A stretch of 64,000 bases of DNA. Source: Bacteroides gallinarum DSM 18171 = JCM 13658. Its GTDB lineage: Bacteria; Bacteroidota; Bacteroidia; Bacteroidales; Bacteroidaceae. The position numbers and the translations under genes were made by a program. Below the pieces are notes generated by a model, which was not told the origin of the DNA, ran no database searches, and saw only the letters and a list, made by a program, of their open reading frames with translations. Each line of letters begins with the position of its first letter. The stretch's first letter is position 1. Below, piece after piece: positions 36,901 through 44,621 of the stretch. The stretch is from assembly GCF_000374365.1 (NCBI RefSeq), contig NZ_KB894138.1, forward strand, positions 1 to 64,000, written 5' to 3'.

Positions 36901-37293
36901 AGCAAGCATACGGATTCTACCATTCGTTTTTATTCCGGTACGGCCGTGTATCGGAAGGAACTATCGGTAAATGCTCCGGAGAAAAACGAACGTATATTAC
37001 TTCGCTTTCCGCATTTAGGCTCATTGGCTCGTGTATGGGTAAATGAAAAGGAGGCGGCTACGGTGTGGTGCTCTCCGTGGGAAGCCGATATTACGGATTA
37101 TGTAAACGAAGGAACTAATTCTTTGAGAATAGAAGTGGTCAACTCTTTGATGAACCGGATGATTGGTGATGCTTCATTGCCTCAGGATAAACGTTATACT
37201 TACGCATATCCTGAAATTGCCACCCCTAAAGACAGGCTTATATCTTCCGGTATCGTAAAAGAGTTGCTGTTAGTAAGACGGACTCTTGAATGA
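33997..37293 (+). CDS. GH106 alpha-L-rhamnosidase-like lipoprotein (GC-richer copy)
   Basis: 1098-residue paralogue of the GH106 gene at 23043, lipidated at a Cys around residue 19 (ACTACADR). The same landmarks occur at the same spacing: KVWWFHGETETTREGIT, GVGGVVYYDQVHG, LSNGFVAGGPWIT, MDSHEGGSQNWT, FTAQATGNGLSLVADN, RKGTPVIDICVY and SLMNRMIGDASLPQDKRYTYAYPE. Identity to the first copy is high in the catalytic part (roughly three quarters of residues by eye over the first 110 mature residues). It is transcribed alone from an operator-bearing promoter just after the HTCS gene and ends in a strong terminator. It probably removes alpha-rhamnose from RG-I fragments or side chains, with specificity differing from the first copy. 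Confidence 0.88.
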   Translation: MKTGNLIIVMSCLLACTACADRPASNRSTMAQAWDEFSHPQDSTRTKVWWFHGETETTREGITADLEAYKRAGVGGVVYYDQVHGKCDNALRAFEPEWWNMLRFAASEAKRIGLSFEINLSNGFVAGGPWITKKLGMQRLTASDTLVNGGKHISAILPVPGKSEYWDVAVLAFPAPGDAWETTEDNMPEVSCSLPQLQAESFFGLNRSLVEIPAQPSGKSVYVTMDFGTGFTARSISYRVRPRGAKASTGAMNPPGPPADSFYGMGYRKLPDIGQLEVSDDGVNYRRVCDLKPIYQTPSNRWIQKTISFPATEGRYFRLNFHDWALPKDKRPGLSVGDIRLSSRARIDQWEERAALFSEYLEDNLTPDYPASVEIDPATIIDLTDKMDENGKLEWDVPRGDWVIMRFVHEPTGAMTRHGRANLMGLECDKMSVEAVTTHWNNYVEPILDSLQLIGCLPAGVTMDSHEGGSQNWTPDFEQEFLRRKGYSMRRYLPAMMGYIVGSVALSDSFLYDMRRTMADMVSDNYFGTLQKLCDERGIDFTAQATGNGLSLVADNLQAKGRVHKPQGEFWTSHPDGGYDVKETSSAAHLYGKHIASAEAFTGSRFYHNLADQKNAADYAYAFGVNEFVLCASAYQPWIDKYPGNTAGGKHYCLNRNNTYWEFSRPFWDYQARCAGLMRKGTPVIDICVYLGQNPPVKLLTYRLPEIPEGYDFDACTAEVLVTRTTASDNRLTLPDGMSYRILAIQRNNDMPLHVLRHIAGLIKGGVTVCGPRPVGSESLKDAAEKEEYRALVEQLWGAEDAAPGVRMIGKGKLYSGMPLPEVLKHEGIRPDIAIKSGNTAKDKVYFTHRRLADADVYFLNNHSKRMFNDTVRLRTEADYAEYWDAVTGQRFALPVEASGSGGMLLKLVLAPRESGFIVVSDHPNTGLLPRIANAKEEVTSIDGAWKVYFDPAWGGPGEVVFNELADWSKHTDSTIRFYSGTAVYRKELSVNAPEKNERILLRFPHLGSLARVWVNEKEAATVWCSPWEADITDYVNEGTNSLRIEVVNSLMNRMIGDASLPQDKRYTYAYPEIATPKDRLISSGIVKELLLVRRTLE

Positions 37294-37323
37294 TAGGTAG
37301 GAGTAGGAGTGAACTGAAAAAAC

Positions 37324-37356
37324 AAGCCGGCATCGTTACTGCAACGATGTCGGCTT
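37324..37356. terminator. Terminator between GH106 and thioredoxin genes
   Basis: 14-base arms (37324-37337 and 37343-37356) with one wobble pair and a 5-nt loop. It marks the end of the pectin locus and can serve both converging units. Confidence 0.75.
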
Positions 37357-37395
37357 TGCTTTATCATACCGTCGTTCCTTCTTACCGGGCTCCTG

Positions 37396-37866
37396 TCATT
37401 TCTTCAACAGGAAATCGTCGATAGCCTTCTTGTAAGTCGCTTTATCGGCGGCTCCGCGGAATAACTGGGGCTCGCCCTGCATCGGGATGAATACGAAAAG
37501 AGGGATGCTCGTTGCATTGAACAGGGCAGCCAACTCTTTCTCCTTATCCACGTTGACCTTGTATATCACGATTTTGCCGGCGTATTCTTTTGCCAGCTCT
37601 TTCATGATAGGGGCTGTCATGCGGCAGGGGCCGCACCAATCGGCATATAAGTCGATAATGGCGGGTTTGTCGCCTTTGTATTTCCACTCTTTGGACTTTT
37701 CGTAATCGAACACGTCCTTTACGAACATATCCTTGTTCATTACGATTACGCTGCCGTCCTGGGCGGTATCTTGCGTCTCCGCCTGTTTCTTTCCGGCGCC
37801 GTCGGTACAAGCATATGCAAGCATGCTCGAGAAAACGAGGGCGGCCATAGCTATTATTTTCTTCAT
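37396..37866 (-). CDS. Thioredoxin-fold lipoprotein
   Basis: 156-residue exported thioredoxin-like protein. The signal peptide ends LAYAC with lipidated Cys20, followed by an Ala/Gln/Asp-rich linker and a thioredoxin domain (about 45-156). The active site is DWCGPC (Cys78, Cys81), and the cis-proline strand TSIPLFVFIP is present. It probably acts as an envelope disulfide reductase or oxidant-defence protein on the periplasmic side. It is downstream of a cytosolic-type thioredoxin gene with a 9-base gap, so the two are co-transcribed. Such a pair could pass reducing power to different compartments only through a membrane partner, which is not seen here. Confidence 0.9.
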   Translation of the reverse strand: MKKIIAMAALVFSSMLAYACTDGAGKKQAETQDTAQDGSVIVMNKDMFVKDVFDYEKSKEWKYKGDKPAIIDLYADWCGPCRMTAPIMKELAKEYAGKIVIYKVNVDKEKELAALFNATSIPLFVFIPMQGEPQLFRGAADKATYKKAIDDFLLKK

Positions 37867-37875
37867 TGCTTCTGA

Positions 37876-38172
37876 TTATGAGTTTTGCTCGATAACGGTT
37901 TTAAGTTCCTTGCCGCTGATTACGCCCGAATGACGCCATACGGCCTCGCCGTTCCTGAACAGGATGAAAGTCGGAACCATTTGTATGCGGTATTCGGCAG
38001 CCAACTCCTCGTGCTGGTCTACGTCAATTTTGGCGATGTGAGCCCTGTCGCCTATCTCGCTTTTCAATGCTTCCAGTACCGGGTGCATTGCTTTACAAGG
38101 ACCGCACCAAGTGGCAAAGAAGTCCACCAGTACAGGCTTTTCCGATTGTATCAATTCTTTGAACTTTTCCAT
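37876..38172 (-). CDS. trxA: Thioredoxin
   Basis: 98-residue single-domain thioredoxin without signal peptide: VLVDFFATWCGPC (active-site Cys23 and Cys26), KIDVDQHEELAAEYRIQMVPTF with the cis-proline, and a C-terminal GVISGKELKTVIE helix. It is a general cytosolic dithiol reductase. It is the first gene of the two-thioredoxin operon. It is slightly shorter than E. coli TrxA (109) but has all core elements. Bacteroides genomes carry several thioredoxins, so the symbol is by family, not by proven orthology. Confidence 0.9.
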   Translation of the reverse strand: MEKFKELIQSEKPVLVDFFATWCGPCKAMHPVLEALKSEIGDRAHIAKIDVDQHEELAAEYRIQMVPTFILFRNGEAVWRHSGVISGKELKTVIEQNS

Positions 38173-38197
38173 ATATTTTCCTTTCTGTTGTTATGTT

Positions 38198-38221
38198 GCA
38201 CTTCCGGGAAGTGCGAAGATA
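38198..38221 (-). promoter_or_regulatory. Palindrome beside a -7-like box before the thioredoxin genes
   Basis: An 8-base palindrome with one-base spacer (GCACTTCC G GGAAGTGC, 38198-38214) abuts a minus-strand -7-like box TATCTTCG (38214-38221; one mismatch), about 40 bases before the thioredoxin start. It is a plausible operator but unsupported otherwise. Confidence 0.3.
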
Positions 38222-38282
38222 GTTATTACTGTTTATACTAAAAACACTTTATTCCCTTTTTTGTTCATTCGCTACGGTATTT

Positions 38283-38687
38283 TGTGCTGCTGTACTTTAT
38301 GCTGTTGTATTTTGTGTTGCCATATTTTATATTACTGCACTCTATGCTACTGCATTTTGTATTGCTGCACTTTGTACTGCTGTACTTTATGCTGTCGCAT
38401 TTTGTGTTGCCGTATTTTATATTACTGCACTTTATGCTATTGCATTTTGTATTGCTGCACTTTGTACTGCTACACTTTATGCTGTCGCATTTTGTGTTGT
38501 CATATTTTATATTACTGCACTTTATGCTATTGTATTCTGTATTGCTGCACTTTGTACTGCTGTACTTTATGCTGTCGCATTTTGTGTTGTCATATTTTAT
38601 ATTACCGCACTTTATGCTGTCATACTTTATACTGCCGTATTTTGTACTGCTGCACTTTATACTACCGTATTTTATACTGCCGTACTG
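38283..38687. repeat. 27-unit 15-bp minisatellite with transition-only variation
   Basis: Uninterrupted head-to-tail 15-base units that fit one purine/pyrimidine pattern, TRTRYTRYYRYAYTT (last base sometimes C). I find no transversion and no indel in 27 units. A higher-order 90-base period of six units starts at 38298, 38388, 38478 and 38568. It fills most of the 589-base gap between the thioredoxin and DPP11-like genes. Because 15 is divisible by three, frames stay open on both strands; on the minus strand the unit would read K-[YC]-[NSDG]-[NS]-[IT]. No start signal or homology supports translation. Confidence 0.9.
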
Positions 38688-38761
38688 CCTCCCGGATACA
38701 CTCCGGAACGCAGTACCACGCAGCAGTTCTTCCCGAATGCGCTTTTTCCCACTTGCGGTTT

Positions 38762-40933
38762 CTATCTCACAATATCCAGCTCCTCGATGATATGCGAGGC
38801 TCCGGCATACTTGTCGATAATAAACAAGGTATAGCGGATATCCACACAAGCAGCACGCTGCGAAGAAGGGCGGAAAGCGATGTCGCCCGTCAACCCTTCG
38901 TAATTGCGGTCGAAGGCAGTGCCTATCAGTTCGCCTTTGGCATTGAATACCGGGCTGCCCGAGTTGCCGCCCGTATTGTCCGTGTCTACGATGAAACATA
39001 CGGGCATTTCACCGTTGGGCATGGCATACTGCCCGAAGTCGCCCGCCTGGTACAACTGCTTCAGCTTGGCAGGGATTACGAACTCCCAGTTGTCGGGGGC
39101 TTCCTTCTCCATAGCCCCTTTCAGCGTGGTGTAATAACCGTACTCCACACCGTCGGCGGGAGTGTACGGCAGCACGCGCCCGTAAGTGAGGCGCAGGGTG
39201 GAGTTGGCATCCGGATACACGGGGATGCCGGCCTCTTGTTTCATGTCTATCATGCCCTTTACCCATACCTTATGGGCGGCATTGTAGTTGCGGTTGGCAT
39301 CCAGCATGGCAATGGTGGTTTGCAGCAGGCCGTCGGTAATGGAATATTTGAACAGCGTCATCCAGTCGTTGTTGATTTTATACAGGCTGGGCTTGCGGAT
39401 GAACTTGGCGAAGTTCGCCTTGCTGCCGAAGATAGAATGCTCGAAGCAGGCGTCGATGAAAGCATCGCTGCCGCCCTTGAAGCGCCGGTCGATAATCTCG
39501 AAGATGCCGATGCGCTGCTCCGCAGGGATATACTTCATGTAAGTTTGCAGCATCTTCTTCCCCACAATCCGTTCTACCTCGGAGAAGGGGACGGAGGCAA
39601 AATACTTGTCGGCGGCAACCTGCAAGCTGTCGGCAGCGGCTTTTATCCGGGCTTTGTCCTTGCTTTTCAGTGCGGTAACCAGTGCGGCAGTACTCGGAAT
39701 TCTCATGAAGTCGAGCCCCGTAACCAACGCTTCCTGAATGGCTTGCTGATGATAGAGGGCGTTGCGGCGATGCTTCACGATGCCGCGTATCCGGTCGAAA
39801 GCCTTCTGATAAGAACTGTCGTTCAGGGCGCGGCCGCGTGCAAGGAGCTGTTCTTGCTGCGCACGCTTCGTATCCAGCACCTTCAGGCGCACAAGCCCCT
39901 CGTTCATGCCGATAGCATTCTTCCAGTAATTGGCGGAGGAGGCGTACTTGCTTGCGTAGTGTATGCGTACGGCATCGTCTTTCAACATCTGCTCCATAAG
40001 AGCCTTCTGGCGGACGTCGCGCACGTGGCTGCGCATGAAGTTGGTGGTCTGCATGCGTTCTTCCACCTCATCGGAAATCATGTAGCGCCAGTTGCGTCCG
40101 GGAAATCCCATGACGAACGTAAAGTCGCCCTCGCGGTATCCGGCAAGGCTGATAGTGAGGTGCTTCTTCACCTGCAAGGGCACGTTGTCGGGGCTATAGG
40201 CCGCCGGCTGCCCGTCTTTGCCGGCATAGATGCGGAACAGGGAGAAATCGCCCGTGTGCCGCGGCCACATCCAGTTGTCGGTGTCGGCGCCGAACTTGCC
40301 GATAGAGGAGGGGGGAGCACCTACCATGCGGATGTCGCTGTAAGTGGTCTTAAGGAACAGGTAATATTTGTTTCCGCCGTAGAATGCTTTCAGCTCCGCC
40401 TTACGCCCAGCGCCCAGCGTGATGCCCTGCTCGGAAAGGAAGCGGTCGGCTACCATGGCGAGGTACTTGGGCGAGAGGTAGTTCGTGCCGTTCGGGTCGG
40501 AGTCTATCCGGAGCTGCTCGCCTACGTAGTCCGTTACGTCCATTATCTCGTCGATGTAGGTTACGGTGAGCCCCTTGCAGGGAAGCTCCTCGCTGCGCGA
40601 CATCGCCCAAAAGCCGTCGGTGAGGTAGTCGTGCTCCACGCTGCTGTGCTGCTGGATAGCTCCGTAGCCGCAGTGGTGGTTGGTGAGCACCAGGCCTTCC
40701 GCCGAGATAACCTCGCCCGTACAGCCGCCGCCGAAGTGCACCACTGCATCTTTCAGGGCTATGCCGTCGGGGTTGTATATTGCTTCGGCGGAAATTTGCA
40801 GGCCGAGTTCCGTCATGGCTACTTCGTTTTGCCGTTTGAGGTCGGTAAGCATCCACATTCCCTCGTCGGCGTATGCCGAAAGGATGCCGGATGTAAGGAA
40901 TAATGACAGTATCGATAGTCTTGGTAGTTTCAT
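38762..40933 (-). CDS. S46 dipeptidyl-peptidase, DPP11-like (Asp/Glu-specific)
   Basis: 723-residue secreted serine peptidase of family S46, which removes dipeptides from peptide N termini. A signal peptide (about 1-22, AYADEG) is followed by the chymotrypsin-like double barrel, interrupted by the long helical domain. Visible active-site parts are [12 protein letters not shown] (His86/87 region), the [12 protein letters not shown] segment and [10 protein letters not shown] with the nucleophile at Ser658. Eighteen residues after that Ser is Arg676. In characterised enzymes Arg at this position (673 in P. gingivalis numbering) marks DPP11, which prefers Asp or Glu at P1. It is downstream of a DPP7-like paralogue, separated by 138 bases with a perfect hairpin. 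Together the two would release acidic and hydrophobic dipeptides in the periplasm. Confidence 0.92.
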   Translation of the reverse strand: MKLPRLSILSLFLTSGILSAYADEGMWMLTDLKRQNEVAMTELGLQISAEAIYNPDGIALKDAVVHFGGGCTGEVISAEGLVLTNHHCGYGAIQQHSSVEHDYLTDGFWAMSRSEELPCKGLTVTYIDEIMDVTDYVGEQLRIDSDPNGTNYLSPKYLAMVADRFLSEQGITLGAGRKAELKAFYGGNKYYLFLKTTYSDIRMVGAPPSSIGKFGADTDNWMWPRHTGDFSLFRIYAGKDGQPAAYSPDNVPLQVKKHLTISLAGYREGDFTFVMGFPGRNWRYMISDEVEERMQTTNFMRSHVRDVRQKALMEQMLKDDAVRIHYASKYASSANYWKNAIGMNEGLVRLKVLDTKRAQQEQLLARGRALNDSSYQKAFDRIRGIVKHRRNALYHQQAIQEALVTGLDFMRIPSTAALVTALKSKDKARIKAAADSLQVAADKYFASVPFSEVERIVGKKMLQTYMKYIPAEQRIGIFEIIDRRFKGGSDAFIDACFEHSIFGSKANFAKFIRKPSLYKINNDWMTLFKYSITDGLLQTTIAMLDANRNYNAAHKVWVKGMIDMKQEAGIPVYPDANSTLRLTYGRVLPYTPADGVEYGYYTTLKGAMEKEAPDNWEFVIPAKLKQLYQAGDFGQYAMPNGEMPVCFIVDTDNTGGNSGSPVFNAKGELIGTAFDRNYEGLTGDIAFRPSSQRAACVDIRYTLFIIDKYAGASHIIEELDIVR

Positions 40934-40983
40934 ATAAATATGCGTTAGAAGGGGTTGTGAAAGGGGGTAGTCTCTGTATGGGA

Positions 40984-41042
40984 CTGAGGTACCCTAAGGA
41001 TACGACTGAGGGTACCTCAGTCGTATCCTTAGGGTACCTCAG
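40984..41042. repeat. Perfect 28-bp inverted repeat with 3-nt loop between the S46 genes
   Basis: The arms 40984-41011 and 41015-41042 are exact reverse complements with loop GTA. The arms themselves contain GAGGTACC/GGTACCTC blocks, so related words occur three times. There is no T-run on either side, so it is not a standard terminator. It could be an RNA-processing or stability hairpin separating expression of the two peptidases. Confidence 0.85.
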
Positions 41043-41071
41043 CCGTACTGTGTGCCACCGTCGAAAAAGGC

Positions 41072-43231
41072 TTATTCTATGATGTTCATTTCTTTTATCA
41101 GATGCTCGCAACCGCCCAGCTTCTCGAGGATGAAAAGAACGTAGCGGATATCCAGTGCGATGCAGCGTTGCAGGTTGTTGTCGAAATTGATGTCGCCGCT
41201 CAGGGACTCCCAGTTGCCGTCGAATGCGCAGCCGATAAGCTGTCCTTCGCCGTTGATGACCGGGCTGCCGGAGTTACCACCAGTGATGTCGTTCGTGGTC
41301 AGGAAGCAGACGGGCATCGTGCCGTCTGCCATGGCGTAGCGGCCGAAGTCCTTGTTGAGGATAAGCTCTTTCAGCTTGGCGGGTACTACGAACTCACGGT
41401 CTTCGGGGTTCTCCTTTTCAAGAATGCCGTCGGTGGTAGTGTAGTATTTGTAGTGCACCGCATCGCGTGGATTGTACGACTTCACGTTACCGTAGGTAAG
41501 GCGGATAGTGAAATTGGCGTCCGGGTACGAGGGGACGGGCAGCTTCATCTCGCCCAGTCCGCGGATATATGCCTTGTGCAGCAAGTCCAGCCCGGCGCTC
41601 AATGTGCGGTATTCCTGGGCAACGGCAGTTCTTTTCTCGATTTTCGCGCGGGAGTATGCCGTGGCGGGGTCTTTCTCGATAGCCTTTACCGTGGGCTTTT
41701 TCATGAACTTGTCGAAGTTGGCGCGGTTGGAGAGGATAGAGTTATCGTAGATGTCATCTATATAGGCATCGTAGTCGCCTTTATACTTCTCCTGGATAGT
41801 CCGGTAGAAATCGGGCAGTTGTTCCGGTTGCAGCTTTTGGGCGAGGGCGGGCAGGATAGCTTTGGCTACGGCGCGGTCTACCTCGTGGTCGTAGTCTTTG
41901 TTGTGGATATCGTTGAATACTTCTTCCAACTGGGCTTTGCCGGCAGTGAGCGCCGAGTCGTTTTTCTCTTCCAGCGCTTTCTTTATCTTGTCCATAACCA
42001 GGTAGGGGCTTCCGAACTCGATAGCGCCGCTCAAGGCTTCGTACAGGTAGTTGAGCTGGCGGGTAACGGGCATTCTCTTGGCAATGATGCCGTCTATCTT
42101 GCTTACCACGCCTTCGTATTCGGGCTTGCCTTGGGCAAACTCGGCGAATTTCTTTTCCTGTTCCGCCTTGGCGCCCAGTACGTCGTTGTCTACGATAGCT
42201 TTGTTCATGCCGATAGAGTTCTTCCAGTAGTTGCTGCTTCCGGCAAACTTGCTGGCGTACTGGATGCGGGTCTTATCGCTGGCATCCATGTATTTGCGCA
42301 GTACTTCGAGGCGGACGCCGCGCATGTCAATCATCGCCTGGTTGTCTGCTTCCATGCGCTCTTTCACTTCCGACTGGGTGAGGTAGCGGCTGGTGCTGCC
42401 GGGGAAACCCATAATCATGGCATAGTCGTTTTCTTCCAGCCCCTTGATAGAAATCGGCAGGTACTTGGGTGTTTTCAAGGGTACGTTGTCCTGGGAGTAC
42501 TCGGCGGGCTCGCCGTCCTTATCGGCGTAGATGCGGAACATGGAGAAGTCGCCCGTATGGCGCGGCCACATCCAGTTGTCCGTTTCGCCGCCGAACTTGC
42601 CTACCGAGGAGGGGGGAGCGGCTACCATGCGGATGTCGCTGTACACCTTATAATAGAATAGGTAGAATTTGTTGCCTGCATAGAAAGGCAGCGCCCTTAC
42701 TTCGATGCCCGGCTTGCCTTTCAGGTCGCTCTTTTCCAGTTCTGCTTTGGCGAGCTTGCCCAGGAACGGTGCGGTCAGTGCATCGGTTTCCGTTACTTCG
42801 CCGGCTTTGATTTTCCCGTTTACAAGGTCGGTGATGTCTACGATACGGTGTACGAAGCGGAATTTCAGTCCCGGGGTGGGCAGTTCCTCGCTGCGGCTCT
42901 TTGCCCAGAATCCGTCTGTGAGGTAGTCGTGCTCTACCGAGCTGTGTTGCTGGATAGCTCCGTAGCCGCAGTGGTGGTTGGTGAGAATCAGTCCTTCGGG
43001 CGAGACGATTTCGCCGGTGCAGCCGCCGCCGAAGATGCCTACGGCGTCTTTCAGCGATACGCCGTCCGGGTTGTACAGGTCGTCGGCTTCGAGTTTCAAT
43101 CCTTGTTTCTTCATCAGGTCGATAGAGTTTTGCTGCTTCATCAGTTGCAGCAGCCACATCCCTTCGTCTGCGCGCGCGGTGCAGACGGTCAGCACGGCAA
43201 TGGCCGCGATAAGATACTTCATTGGTTTCAT
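41072..43231 (-). CDS. S46 dipeptidyl-peptidase, DPP7-like (hydrophobic P1)
   Basis: 719-residue secreted S46 peptidase, paralogue of the downstream gene. Signal peptide about 1-21 (TARADEG). Conserved parts are [24 protein letters not shown] and [10 protein letters not shown] with the nucleophile Ser654. The residue 18 positions later is Gly672, the DPP7 state, which in characterised enzymes goes with aliphatic or aromatic P1 residues. It follows the radical SAM gene by 25 bases on the same strand and may be transcribed with it. The two S46 genes differ exactly at the specificity position, which makes a functional split more likely than redundancy. Confidence 0.92.
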   Translation of the reverse strand: MKPMKYLIAAIAVLTVCTARADEGMWLLQLMKQQNSIDLMKKQGLKLEADDLYNPDGVSLKDAVGIFGGGCTGEIVSPEGLILTNHHCGYGAIQQHSSVEHDYLTDGFWAKSRSEELPTPGLKFRFVHRIVDITDLVNGKIKAGEVTETDALTAPFLGKLAKAELEKSDLKGKPGIEVRALPFYAGNKFYLFYYKVYSDIRMVAAPPSSVGKFGGETDNWMWPRHTGDFSMFRIYADKDGEPAEYSQDNVPLKTPKYLPISIKGLEENDYAMIMGFPGSTSRYLTQSEVKERMEADNQAMIDMRGVRLEVLRKYMDASDKTRIQYASKFAGSSNYWKNSIGMNKAIVDNDVLGAKAEQEKKFAEFAQGKPEYEGVVSKIDGIIAKRMPVTRQLNYLYEALSGAIEFGSPYLVMDKIKKALEEKNDSALTAGKAQLEEVFNDIHNKDYDHEVDRAVAKAILPALAQKLQPEQLPDFYRTIQEKYKGDYDAYIDDIYDNSILSNRANFDKFMKKPTVKAIEKDPATAYSRAKIEKRTAVAQEYRTLSAGLDLLHKAYIRGLGEMKLPVPSYPDANFTIRLTYGNVKSYNPRDAVHYKYYTTTDGILEKENPEDREFVVPAKLKELILNKDFGRYAMADGTMPVCFLTTNDITGGNSGSPVINGEGQLIGCAFDGNWESLSGDINFDNNLQRCIALDIRYVLFILEKLGGCEHLIKEMNIIE

Positions 43232-43256
43232 GCTTGTAGTTTATTAATGTATGATT

Positions 43257-44489
43257 TTATTTGAATTTTCCTTCCCGTACGGCTTCCATGATGTTGGCGG
43301 GCGGGCGCTGGTTCATGAGCTCTTCTTTCATGAAGTCCATGTAGGGGGCTACGTGCCGGAAGAATTTCCGGTAGCCGGCGCAGAGGTAGTTCAGCCCGGG
43401 CTCGCCGCTCGCGGTGTGTGCGAAACGGTTCTTGGGGCATTCGCCGTTGCAGGCGAACAGCCATTCGCACTCCCGGCACTGGGCGGGCAGCGATTGTTGC
43501 TTCATCAGCCCGAAGGCTTGCTGCTGCTCGCTGTACATCATCTCTACCAGGGTTTTCTGGTAGATGTTGCCTAATTTGTATTCGGGGAACACGAAGTGGT
43601 CGCAGGCATATACGTCACCGTTGAATTCCATGACGCCGGCATGCCCGCAGGTTTTTGCCATGGAGCATACGCCCGGCTGCTCGCCTACCCAGTTGGCAAG
43701 GGTGGAGTCGAAAAGCTGGATGTAGTAAGTACCTACGTCTTGCTTCACCCATTCGTCGAACAGGGTGCAGAGGAAGTTGCCCCATTGTTCCGGGCTGACG
43801 GAGAAATCGGCCAGCCGGGTGGCGTGTTCCCTGTCTGCCAGCGATGCCAGGTGGCGTCCGTCCTGGTGCGGCGTGATGCGCTCTACGATAGGGGCGAACT
43901 GGATGTAGTGCGAGCCTATTTCCTTGAAGAAGTTATAGAAGTCGAGGGGGTAATCGGCATTGAAGTCGTTTACCACCGCCATTGCGTTCCATTGCACTCC
44001 GTGCTTTTTCAGCAGGTTGATGCCTTGCATCACTTTGACAAAGGAGGGTTTGCCGAGCCGGTTTTTGCGGTATTCGTCGTGGAACTCCTGCGGGCCGTCG
44101 ATAGATACGCCTACCAGCCAGTTGTTCGCTTTGAAGAACTCGCACCATTCGTCGGTGAGCAGCGTGCCGTTCGTCTGTATGCAGTTGTCTATCGTGCGCC
44201 CGCCGGCGTATTTCTTTTGCAGCTCCATGGCTTTCTTATAGAAGGAGAGCGGGCGCATCAGGGTTTCTCCGCCATGCCAGGTAAAGAGTACCTGGGGCAT
44301 GGTTTGCGAGTTGATGTATTCTTCAATGAACTTTTCCAGCAGCTCGTCGCTCATTACGTGCTTGGGGTTGTTTACGTACAGCTTGGACTTTTCCAGGTAG
44401 TAGCAGTAGTCGCATGCCAGGTTGCATACGGCGCCTACGGGCTTGAGCATTACGTAAAGCGGCTTGGCAAAAGGGGCGTAGGTAGACAT
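43257..44489 (-). CDS. chuR: Anaerobic sulfatase-maturating radical SAM enzyme (ChuR/anSME type)
   Basis: 410-residue radical SAM enzyme. CNLACDYC (Cys22, Cys26, Cys29) binds the SAM-coordinating iron-sulfur cluster. GGETL, IQTNGTLL and VSIDGP are the usual barrel motifs. A Cys-rich SPASM region (about 275-370, with CSMAKTCGHAG, CDHF, CREC and CNGECPKNRF) binds auxiliary clusters. It closely follows the pattern of the Bacteroides enzyme that converts an active-site Cys or Ser of sulfatases to formylglycine. No sulfatase gene lies in this window, so it would serve enzymes elsewhere. A -7 box lies at 44524. It may share a transcript with the DPP7-like gene 25 bases downstream. Confidence 0.88.
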   Translation of the reverse strand: MSTYAPFAKPLYVMLKPVGAVCNLACDYCYYLEKSKLYVNNPKHVMSDELLEKFIEEYINSQTMPQVLFTWHGGETLMRPLSFYKKAMELQKKYAGGRTIDNCIQTNGTLLTDEWCEFFKANNWLVGVSIDGPQEFHDEYRKNRLGKPSFVKVMQGINLLKKHGVQWNAMAVVNDFNADYPLDFYNFFKEIGSHYIQFAPIVERITPHQDGRHLASLADREHATRLADFSVSPEQWGNFLCTLFDEWVKQDVGTYYIQLFDSTLANWVGEQPGVCSMAKTCGHAGVMEFNGDVYACDHFVFPEYKLGNIYQKTLVEMMYSEQQQAFGLMKQQSLPAQCRECEWLFACNGECPKNRFAHTASGEPGLNYLCAGYRKFFRHVAPYMDFMKEELMNQRPPANIMEAVREGKFK

Positions 44490-44523
44490 GTATATTCTTC
44501 CGTTTTTTATTATTATGATTGTG

Positions 44524-44531
44524 CAAAAATA
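44524..44531 (-). promoter_or_regulatory. -7 box for the radical SAM gene
   Basis: Minus-strand TATTTTTG, a perfect match to TAnnTTTG, 34 bases before the start codon. Confidence 0.6.
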
Positions 44532-44584
44532 CGTAAACCAAATGAAAAATCCTTTCTTTCTATCCGGTTTATAAGGAATATTAA

Positions 44585-44592
44585 TACCTTTG
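44585..44592 (+). promoter_or_regulatory. -7 box for the DUF4369-like lipoprotein gene
   Basis: Plus-strand TACCTTTG, 29 bases before the start codon, divergent from the box at 44524. Confidence 0.6.
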
Positions 44593-44621
44593 CCGCGTGT
44601 AATTCATAAATCGTTTCCTGC

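Noticed and set aside
38283..38687. CRISPR array
   Set aside because: Units are contiguous without spacers and no cas genes are near; the same reasoning excludes 49541-49890.
38265..38999. 244-codon minus-strand frame that includes the pentapeptide-like repeats
   Set aside because: Its start lies inside the DPP11-like gene in another frame and the rest is just the array, which is open in all frames because 15 is a multiple of three.
38111..40903. 930-codon plus-strand open frame opposite the thioredoxin and S46 region
   Set aside because: It runs through the 15-base array and then antisense to a clear S46 peptidase; the S46 strand has the motifs and codon pattern of a real gene.
41102..42661. 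519-codon plus-strand frame opposite the DPP7-like gene
   Set aside because: Antisense shadow of a GC-rich coding sequence with no recognisable domain.
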